Below, one piece after another: positions 29,358-35,006 of a DNA stretch of 35,006 nucleotides. Each line of letters begins with the position of its first letter. Position 1 is the first letter of the stretch. Location of the stretch: positions 1 to 35,006 of the forward strand of contig CAUFXR010000015.1 of NCBI GenBank assembly GCA_959596515.1, given 5' to 3'. Below the pieces are notes generated by a model. It ran no database searches, was not told where the DNA came from, and saw only the letters and a list, made by a program, of their open reading frames with translations. This DNA comes from an uncultured Oscillospiraceae bacterium (GTDB lineage Bacteria; Bacillota; Clostridia; Oscillospirales; Acutalibacteraceae). The translations under genes were made by a program, and so were the position numbers.

Positions 29358-31161
29358 GGCAGTTTCCTCCTTCGATAGCGCCGAAAGGACAAACCTGAGC
29401 GCAAATGGTGCAGCCGTAGCACATTGAAGGTTCGATGACCGCCTTGTGATCGCTGTAGGAAATGGCCGGACAGCCTAATTCCTTGATACACCGCTTGCAG
29501 CCGGTACATTTCGCTGGGTTTACGGCCAAAAGGGGAAGCGGCTTGGAGACGGTAATACAGGGGGCGCGGAAGATCACGGCGGCGACGCCTTTGTGCGCTA
29601 CCGCGCGCTTTACGGTTTCCTGAGCTTTGGCAAGGTCAAAGGGAGAGCAAGTCTCCACGAACTGAACACCGATGGCTTTTAAAATCGCCTCGATGGATAC
29701 CTTTTCACTGATTTCACCCATCATGGTTTGTCCGGTGCCCGGATGCGGCTGAGAGCCGGTCATGGCGGTAGTAGAGTTGTCCAGCACCATCAACTTGATT
29801 TCTGTCTGGTTATAAACCGCGTTGATCACTCCGGGAATTCCGGTGTGAAAAAAGGTGGAATCCCCAATGAAAGAGAAATTAACGGTATCAGGCTCCATAC
29901 GGTGGATGCCTTGGGCGACTGTTACGTCGGCGCCCATGCATAAACACGTGTCTACCATATCAAGAGGCTGGGCGTTGCCCAAAGTATAGCAGCCGATATC
30001 TCCGGAAAACACCGCTTTTTTGCCTTTCATGGCCTGCTTGACAGCGTAGAAAGAAGCTCTGTGGGGACAACCCGCACATAAAACCGGCGGACGGACTGGC
30101 AGAGCAGGCGGGGCCTCTTTTGGGGCGTGCGTTTCCGGTTGGGAAATATGTAAATATTGATAGATCGACTGGGACACAGACTCTACGGAATTTTCTCCCG
30201 CTTTTAAGGTAGACCCGTCCAGCTTTCCATGAATATTCACCGTCAGATGATGTTTGCCGCATAAAAGCAAAAGATTCGTTTCAATTACCGGGTCCAGTTC
30301 TTCCAGACACAGTACGTCGGTAACGCCTTTTAAAAACTCCAGGCCCAGTTTCTCCGGAAAAGGAGTAGGAGTAGCGACCTTTAACAGGGAGTAAGGAGTA
30401 TCAGACGGCAATGAGGCGAGGACTTCCTGAGCGTATTGGTAGGAAATGCCTCCCGCCGCAATACCCAGCTTGCCTTTACCGGTAAGAGTATTAAAGCGGT
30501 AACTTGAAAATTCCTGGGACAGGGTTTCTTTCTGCTCCTCCAGCTTCAAATGATTCAGATAGGCGGTACGGGGAAAGATGACCCATTTGCTGCTGTCTTT
30601 AACGAAGCCCTCGGGATGATTTTGATAGCGCGGGCCGGAAGTATCAATATCCGCGCAGGCGTGGCATACCCGGGTGGTGGGTCGAAAAATCACCGGGCGG
30701 TGGAAACGTTCCGACCAGGAGAAGGCGTCTTGAATCATTTCATAGGCTTCCTCAGGAGAGGAAGGATCAAATACCGGGATTTTCGCGTATTCCCCGAAAT
30801 GGCGGGTGTCCTGCTCGGTCTGGGAGGAGATCGGGCCGGGATCATCGGCCACTATTACCACCATACCGCCCTTGACGGATAGGTAATTCAAGCTCATCAG
30901 TGGATCAGAAGCCACATTCAAACCTACTTGCTTCATGGTGACCATGGAACGTGCACCGGTATAAGAAGCACCGGCGGCCACCTCCAGGGCGGTCTTTTCA
31001 TTGACGGACCATTCAACATAAATATCGCCGGGATTTTCTCTGGCGATGGTTTCCAAAATTTCAGTGGAAGGGGTTCCGGGGTAGCCGGATACCAGGTTCA
31101 CGCCAGCCTTGATGGCGCCAAGGCCTATGGCGGCGTTTCCCATTAACAATTCTTTGGCCAT
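29350..31161 (-). CDS. iorA: Indolepyruvate ferredoxin oxidoreductase, alpha subunit
   Basis: 603 residues. Pyrimidine-binding domain (LLMGNAAIGLGAIKAGVNLV, SGYPGTPSTEIL), then the TPP-binding domain (CAGCPHRASFYAVKQAM, GDIGCYTLG, FIGDSTFFHTGIPGVINAVY) and a C-terminal 2[4Fe-4S] ferredoxin domain (CTGCKRCIKELGC and CYGCTICAQVCPFGAI). Acts in fermentation of Trp, Phe and Tyr after transamination. Oxygen-sensitive, in line with an anaerobic host. First gene of the operon; ribosome site AAGGAGG is upstream of ATG 31161. Confidence 0.97.
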   Translation of the reverse strand: MAKELLMGNAAIGLGAIKAGVNLVSGYPGTPSTEILETIARENPGDIYVEWSVNEKTALEVAAGASYTGARSMVTMKQVGLNVASDPLMSLNYLSVKGGMVVIVADDPGPISSQTEQDTRHFGEYAKIPVFDPSSPEEAYEMIQDAFSWSERFHRPVIFRPTTRVCHACADIDTSGPRYQNHPEGFVKDSSKWVIFPRTAYLNHLKLEEQKETLSQEFSSYRFNTLTGKGKLGIAAGGISYQYAQEVLASLPSDTPYSLLKVATPTPFPEKLGLEFLKGVTDVLCLEELDPVIETNLLLLCGKHHLTVNIHGKLDGSTLKAGENSVESVSQSIYQYLHISQPETHAPKEAPPALPVRPPVLCAGCPHRASFYAVKQAMKGKKAVFSGDIGCYTLGNAQPLDMVDTCLCMGADVTVAQGIHRMEPDTVNFSFIGDSTFFHTGIPGVINAVYNQTEIKLMVLDNSTTAMTGSQPHPGTGQTMMGEISEKVSIEAILKAIGVQFVETCSPFDLAKAQETVKRAVAHKGVAAVIFRAPCITVSKPLPLLAVNPAKCTGCKRCIKELGCPAISYSDHKAVIEPSMCYGCTICAQVCPFGAIEGGNCHE

Positions 31162-31188
31162 AAAATTGCCTCCTTTTTCTACTAAAAT

Positions 31189-31217
31189 ATTGTACCCTTA
31201 TGAACCATAATTGTCAA
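31189..31217 (-). promoter_or_regulatory. iorA-iorB-paaK promoter
   Basis: Minus strand TTGACA (31212-31217), exact 17-bp spacer, TACAAT (31189-31194), directly upstream of the iorA leader. Strong sigma-A type. Confidence 0.9.
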
Positions 31218-31290
31218 CGGAAAGAGAAGCCGCAAGCCCTTCCAAGACTGCAGAAATATGAAGCCCGCAGGAAAAGGAAAGATACAAAAG

Positions 31291-31326
31291 AAAGCCGCCG
31301 GCATGTCTACTGCCGGCGGCTTTCTT
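31291..31326. terminator. Terminator downstream of sigG
   Basis: 13-bp perfect stem AAAGCCGCCGGCA (31291-31303 with 31311-31323), 7-nt loop, followed by TTTCTTTTG on the minus strand. It separates sigG from the ior promoter. Confidence 0.88.
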
Positions 31327-31426
31327 CTCAGAGCTGTTTTTATGGTTCAGGCAATAAGCTGCCGCAACTGTGCGGCGGTATCAATTTGCGATACCGTAAA
31401 ATTAATTCTGTGAATTTCTTTGTGCT

Positions 31427-32209
31427 TTAAATGTGGTTTTTAATTCGTTCTAAGCTGCCCTTTTCCAGCCGGCTGACCTGTGCCTGGGAAATACCGATTT
31501 CCTTGGCGACCTCCATCTGCGTTTTCCCTTGAAAAAAGCGCAGATTCAAAATCTTTTTCTCCCGAGGTCCCAGATTGTGGATCGCTTCCTTCAAAGCGAT
31601 TTCGTCCAGCCAGTTGTTATCGTCGTTTTTGTCTCCCACCTGGTCCATAACGAAAATAGTGTCGTTGCCGTCGGAAAATACCGGCTCATAGAGGGAAACT
31701 GGTTCCACAATGGCTTCAAGTGCCAGCACCACATCTTCCTTGGGAAGATCCAGCTCTTTAGCGATTTCCTCGATGCTTGGTTCCTTATTGTTCTTTGTGG
31801 TCAGCCGTTCCTTAACCTGCATGGCCTTATAGGCGGTATCCCGCAGGGAGCGGCTGACCCGGACGGAATTGTTGTCCCGGAGAAAGCGGCGGATTTCTCC
31901 GATGATCATGGGTACGCCGTAGGTGGAAAAGCGGACATCCTGGCTGATATCAAAATTATCGATGGCTTTTATCAAGCCGATGCATCCTACCTGGAAAAGA
32001 TCATCCAGATTTTCTCCACGGTTGGTGAAGCGCTGGATGACACTCAATACCAGCCGCAGATTGCCGTTGATCAGCTCTTCTCGGGCCTTTTTCTGCTCCT
32101 GGGGCGTTCCGTTTTTCATCTGAGTCAAGAGAGCGCGTTTTTCCTTTTCGGTCAGGACCTTCAGTTTAGAAGTGTTTACTCCGCAGATTTCCACCTTATT
32201 GTAGTTCAC
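31427..32209 (-). CDS. sigG: RNA polymerase sporulation sigma factor SigG
   Basis: 260 residues. The N-terminus MNYNKVEICGVNTSKLKVLT matches SigG (the KVEICG motif is typical). Region 2: LVLSVIQRFTNRGENLDDLF, QVGCIGLIKAIDNF; region 4: FFQGKTQMEVAKEIGISQAQ, VSRLEKGSLERI. Directs late forespore transcription. The start is GTG 32209 with GAGGCGG upstream. A sigma-F-type promoter precedes it (32246-32274), as expected for the sigma-F to sigma-G cascade. Confidence 0.97.
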   Translation of the reverse strand: MNYNKVEICGVNTSKLKVLTEKEKRALLTQMKNGTPQEQKKAREELINGNLRLVLSVIQRFTNRGENLDDLFQVGCIGLIKAIDNFDISQDVRFSTYGVPMIIGEIRRFLRDNNSVRVSRSLRDTAYKAMQVKERLTTKNNKEPSIEEIAKELDLPKEDVVLALEAIVEPVSLYEPVFSDGNDTIFVMDQVGDKNDDNNWLDEIALKEAIHNLGPREKKILNLRFFQGKTQMEVAKEIGISQAQVSRLEKGSLERIKNHI

Positions 32210-32245
32210 GCAAATTCCGCCTCATTTCTTTTTCGTTTCCAAATG

Positions 32246-32274
32246 AGTATTGCCATGTGTTTTTGTGAATATAC
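32246..32274 (-). promoter_or_regulatory. Sigma-F-type promoter of sigG
   Basis: Minus strand GTATA (32270-32274), 15-bp spacer, GGCAATACT (32246-32254). This agrees with the Bacillus sigma-F consensus (GYWTA, N15, GGNRANANT). Confidence 0.8.
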
Positions 32275-32295
32275 TGGAAACAAAGGAGGGATTTT

Positions 32296-32583
32296 ATGGC
32301 ACGGTGCAGAATTGTGGATTTAAGACATAAGCAAGTGGTTAACGTAAAGGACGGAACCTGTCTGGGATGCGTGGACGATATGGAGATCGATATGGCGACC
32401 GCCAAACTGGTGTCGATTATTATTTACGGAAGGCTGAAATGGTTTGGATTGCTGGGACGGTGTGACGATATCTGTATCAAATGGGAGGACATCCAAGTCA
32501 TTGGGGAAGACACGATTTTGGTATGTTACCAGCAATTCCAGCGGCAGCCGAAAAAGCGCCGCTTTTTCAACAGAAATACTTAG
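32296..32583 (+). CDS. ylmC: YlmC/YmxH family PRC-barrel sporulation-associated protein
   Basis: 95 residues: CRIVDLRHKQVVNVKDGTCL, GCVDDMEIDMATAKLVSIII, WEDIQVIGEDTILV. Small PRC-barrel-like protein of the YlmC/YmxH family, whose genes are commonly linked to sigG; its function is not established. AAAGGAGGG precedes ATG 32296. It diverges from sigG across an intergenic region of 86 bp that contains the sigma-F promoter. Confidence 0.88.
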   Translation: MARCRIVDLRHKQVVNVKDGTCLGCVDDMEIDMATAKLVSIIIYGRLKWFGLLGRCDDICIKWEDIQVIGEDTILVCYQQFQRQPKKRRFFNRNT

Positions 32584-32614
32584 AAAATCCTTCCAGGTTT
32601 CGATGAATTTTTTC

Positions 32615-32643
32615 TTGCAATTCGCTGCTGGTTATGATATAAT
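32615..32643 (+). promoter_or_regulatory. rpsB-tsf promoter
   Basis: TTGCAA (32615-32620), 17-bp spacer ending in TTATGA, TATAAT (32638-32643). Confidence 0.9.
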
Positions 32644-32649
32644 AAACGT

Positions 32650-32743
32650 CGCGAAATCACACGCTTCGCTTGGTCCATTGGTGCCTTTCGCAGAGGTTTG
32701 GGCTGAAATTCAAGGCGAAGCGGAGGTTTAAAACCAAGGAGGA
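32650..32743 (+). promoter_or_regulatory. Structured rpsB leader, candidate S2 autoregulatory site
   Basis: An 8-bp long-range stem CGCTTCGC (32662-32669) with GCGAAGCG (32715-32722) closes a 45-nt internal region and ends about 15 nt before the rpsB ribosome site AAGGAGG (32738-32744). r-protein operons often carry such leaders bound by their own product; specific S2 binding is inferred. Confidence 0.45.
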
Positions 32744-32751
32744 TTTATTAA

Positions 32752-33495
32752 ATGGCAGTTGTATCTATGAAACAGTTATTGGAAGCAGGCGTCCATTTCG
32801 GTCACCAGACCAGAAGATGGAATCCTAAGATGGCCGAGTACATCTTTACTGAGAGAAACGGCATCTATATCATCGACCTGCAGAAGACTGTCCGTAAGCT
32901 GGAAGAAGCTTACAACTTTATCCGTGAATTGTCTGAAAACGGTGAATCTGTGCTATTTGTAGGCACAAAGAAGCAGGCTCAGGATTCCGTTAAGGAAGAA
33001 GCCGAACGCGCCGGCGCTTATTTCGTGAACGCCAGATGGTTAGGCGGCATGATGACAAACTTCACCACCATTCGTCACAGAATTGATCGTCTCCGTCAGC
33101 TCCGCGCTATGGAAGAGGATGGAACCTTCGACCTGTTGCCAAAGAAGGAAGTTATCAAATTAAAATTAGAGATTGAAAAGCTGGAAAAGTTCATGGGCGG
33201 CATTAAGGATATGAAAAAGCTGCCCGGCGCTCTGTTTATTGTAGACCCCCGCAAGGAGAGAATCGCTGTTGCGGAAGCCAAGAAATTAGGAATCCCGATT
33301 GTAGCTATTGTGGATACCAACTGCGATCCTGATGAGATCGATTATGTGATTCCTGGTAACGACGATGCGATCCGTGCTGTGAAGCTGATTTCCGCTACCA
33401 TGGCGAATGCCATCATTGAAGGTCGCGAAGGTCAGATGGGCGCTGAAGAAGCCGAAGCCAAGGAAAACGAGACTGACGAAGAAGCGGCTGAATAA
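32752..33495 (+). CDS. rpsB: 30S ribosomal protein S2
   Basis: 247 residues. MAVVSMKQLLEAGVHFGHQT, RRWNPKMAEYIFTERNGIYI, IDLQKT, NARWLGGMMTNFTTI, LPGALFIVDPRKE and IPIVAIVDTNCDPDEIDYVI are the universal S2 signatures. The acidic C-terminal tail (EEAEAKENETDEEAAE) is common. Followed by tsf with a terminator-like hairpin between them. Confidence 0.99.
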   Translation: MAVVSMKQLLEAGVHFGHQTRRWNPKMAEYIFTERNGIYIIDLQKTVRKLEEAYNFIRELSENGESVLFVGTKKQAQDSVKEEAERAGAYFVNARWLGGMMTNFTTIRHRIDRLRQLRAMEEDGTFDLLPKKEVIKLKLEIEKLEKFMGGIKDMKKLPGALFIVDPRKERIAVAEAKKLGIPIVAIVDTNCDPDEIDYVIPGNDDAIRAVKLISATMANAIIEGREGQMGAEEAEAKENETDEEAAE

Positions 33496-33506
33496 GAGAA
33501 GGCGAA

Positions 33507-33536
33507 AAGGGGTTCAATCCGTTGAACCCCTTTCTT
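33507..33536 (+). terminator. Hairpin between rpsB and tsf (partial terminator)
   Basis: Perfect 11-bp stem AAGGGGTTCAA (33507-33517 with 33522-33532), loop TCCG, then TCTTAAAA. A short T-tract suggests partial termination or mRNA processing, setting the S2 to EF-Ts ratio. Confidence 0.75.
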
Positions 33537-33581
33537 AAAAGCAGAAATCAAAGAGAATTTATAAAACTGGAGGAAATAAGA

Positions 33582-34499
33582 ATGGCAGCATTTACAGCGA
33601 AAGACGTAGCGGCTTTGAGAGAGAAGACTGGCTGCGGCATGATGGATTGCAAAAAGGCGCTGACAGACGCCGAAGGTGATATGGACAAGGCGATTGACCT
33701 TTTGAGAGAAAAGGGCCTGGCCGCCGCCACTAAGAAGGCCGGAAGAATCGCGGCTGAGGGCGTAGCGTTCGCCTGCACCAATGACGACAATACCACAGGC
33801 GTAGTCATCGAGGTTAACGCCGAGACTGACTTTGTGGCCAAGAATGCGGAGTTCCAGAACTTTGTGAAGGTTTGCGCGGATACTGTTATGCAGGAAAATC
33901 CCGCTGATTTAGATGCTTTGCTGGCTTGTAAGGCGGTTGGAACCGACATGACAGTTGAGGCTCTGGTACAGGATAAAGTTTTGACCATCGGCGAGAATAT
34001 TAAAATTCGTCGTTTTGTCCGTTATGACGGTGTGGTGTCCACTTATATCCATGGCGGCGGAAGAATCGGTGTGCTGGTAAAATTTGATACCACTCCTGAG
34101 ATTGCCGCGAAAGAGGAATTCAAGACCTATGCTAAAGATATTTGCATGCAGGTTGCCGCTGCGAACCCGGGCTATCTCAATGAAGCCTCTGTTCCCGCCG
34201 ATGTCATCGAGCATGAGAGAAAGATCCTCACCGAGCAGGTGATCAACGAGGGTAAGCCGGCTCAGATCGCTGAGAAGATCGTGAACGGTAAGATGGGCAA
34301 ATATTATAAGGAAAATTGCTTGGTCGATCAGCTCTTTGTTAAGGACGGCGATTATACTGTTGCGAAGTACACCGATAAGATCGGCAAGGAGTTAGGCGGA
34401 AAAATCGAGATCGTTTCCTTCGTCAGATATGAAAAGGGCGAGGGCCTGGAAAAGAGAAACGATAATTTTGCTGATGAAGTTGCCAGCATGATCAAATAA
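33582..34499 (+). CDS. tsf: Elongation factor Ts
   Basis: 305 residues from ATG 33582, which follows GGAGG; a longer frame back to 33522 runs through the hairpin and is not likely. Nucleotide exchange factor for EF-Tu. MAAFTAKDVAALREKTGCGM, MDCKKALTDAEGDMDKAIDL and LREKGLAAATKKAGRIAAEG are the conserved N-terminal domain; VIEVNAETDFVAKN, IHGGGRIGVLV and YYKENCLVDQLFVKD follow. Complete. Confidence 0.99.
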   Translation: MAAFTAKDVAALREKTGCGMMDCKKALTDAEGDMDKAIDLLREKGLAAATKKAGRIAAEGVAFACTNDDNTTGVVIEVNAETDFVAKNAEFQNFVKVCADTVMQENPADLDALLACKAVGTDMTVEALVQDKVLTIGENIKIRRFVRYDGVVSTYIHGGGRIGVLVKFDTTPEIAAKEEFKTYAKDICMQVAAANPGYLNEASVPADVIEHERKILTEQVINEGKPAQIAEKIVNGKMGKYYKENCLVDQLFVKDGDYTVAKYTDKIGKELGGKIEIVSFVRYEKGEGLEKRNDNFADEVASMIK

Positions 34500-34556
34500 G
34501 ACATTTTCCATTATTGCCTATCCCGAAAGTGTCTGTCAATAGCATATAGCATTTTA

Positions 34557-34597
34557 ACAGGTGTATTCCTTTCATTAAGGATACACCTGTTTTTTTG
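34557..34597 (+). terminator. Terminator of rpsB-tsf
   Basis: ACAGGTGTATTCCTT (34557-34571) pairs with AAGGATACACCTGT (34577-34590) with one bulged T, followed by TTTTTTT. Confidence 0.93.
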
Positions 34598-34879
34598 GAA
34601 ACTTTTTTGATTATACCGAGGAATTCTGGAACAGCTTTAACAGAAGCAGAAAACAACTTCTTTTTGCCATACTGAAAGGTAGTTTGATAACTTAGCAAAG
34701 GAAAACGAAATGAGGTCCTGTCTTTCTATATTAGTCAACTTTGCTGCGATTCTCAACCAATCCTTTCGGGTTTGTCCAGAAAATAGAAATGATTCTAACG
34801 TTCTTTTAGGCCATGTTTTAGGCTGCTGTGGTTATCGAACAATCAAAATAAAACAAAAAAGCAAAATAAAAACAAAAAA

Positions 34880-34906
34880 GGCGGGAAGGTTTCTTCCTGC
34901 CTTTTT
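34880..34906. terminator. Bidirectional hairpin terminator
   Basis: GGCGGGAAG (34880-34888) with CTTCCTGCC (34893-34901), one G-T pair, T-rich tails on both strands (plus TTTTTATC; minus TTTTTTGTTTTT). It probably also ends a minus-strand gene located to the right of the window. Confidence 0.78.
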
Positions 34907-35006
34907 ATCACCATCAGCCCATATAACACTCAGTTTTCAATATGAGGCCTATTGCTGCTAGAATAAAAATAGTACAAGTCAAAATGAGAGAATTCCCAAT
35001 AAGCAA

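Larger units (their letters stand above)
34500..35006. other. Gene-free right end of the window
   Basis: 507 bp with two terminators (34557-34597 and 34880-34906) and no convincing gene. An open frame at 34710-34961 runs through the second terminator and has no ribosome site. Confidence 0.65.

Noticed and set aside
34710..34961. 83-codon open frame at the right end
   Set aside because: No ribosome site, runs through a bidirectional terminator, low-complexity Lys/Ile end.
1..35006. CRISPR array, rRNA or insertion sequence
   Set aside because: No regularly spaced repeats with unique spacers, no rRNA sequence and no transposase were seen in the window.

Overview
The window reads as a chromosomal segment of a spore-forming, anaerobic, low-to-mid GC Firmicute, most likely a clostridial (Oscillospiraceae-like) gut bacterium. 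The reasons are the sporulation genes spoIIGA, sigE, sigG and ylmC/ymxH, a phenylalanine T-box ahead of pheST, a clostridial split of purH into a PurO-type IMP cyclohydrolase plus a stand-alone AICAR transformylase, and an indolepyruvate:ferredoxin oxidoreductase operon typical of amino-acid fermenters. Nearly all host genes are recognisable and densely packed.

Layout. (1) 79-1002 is an SPFH/stomatin-like membrane protein with a strong terminator. (2) About 1224-9018 is an integrated mobile element of about 7.8 kb, bounded by a 13-bp direct repeat. From left to right it carries a structured 3' region and terminator, an HK97 prohead protease-major capsid fusion, a zinc-ribbon protein, an iteron cluster (probable origin), a TOPRIM primase-helicase, a 32-residue membrane peptide, two small HTH proteins, a divergent consensus promoter with repeated GTTCC operators, a CI-like repressor, a decayed ORF, a coiled-coil protein and a tyrosine integrase. 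No portal, terminase, tail or lysis gene is present, so it looks like a phage satellite (PICI-like), not a complete prophage. (3) 9056-16295 is the purine cluster purE-purF-purM-purN-purO-like-purV(purH C-terminal domain)-purD, preceded by a small leader ORF and an attenuator-like terminator. (4) 16622-17303 (minus) holds a conserved small protein and IreB. (5) 17522-21304 (minus) is pheST with its T-box leader and promoter. (6) 21342-25559 (plus) has a membrane protein, acpS, the NAD(P)HX repair fusion, a membrane-anchored MerR regulator with a 19-bp-spaced promoter, and an orphan MazF/EndoA toxin. (7) 25577-27186 is spoIIGA-sigE, with a promoter showing the unusual 22-bp spacing of the classic spoIIG promoter. 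(8) 27544-31217 (minus) is the iorA-iorB-paaK operon for aryl-pyruvate oxidation. (9) 31427-32209 (minus) is sigG with a sigma-F-type promoter, divergent from ylmC/ymxH. (10) 32615-34499 is rpsB-tsf.

The most notable points are the minimal satellite that carries its own protease-capsid fusion but no other morphogenesis gene, its iteron array and operator system, and its insertion inside the apparent purE promoter, where each new junction keeps a TTGAA(A/T)-N17-TAGAA(A/T) arrangement. Next come the possible leader-peptide attenuator of the pur operon, an apparent AUU start of the capsid fusion, and the membrane-tethered MerR protein. All identifications come from reading the sequence; no database search was possible.
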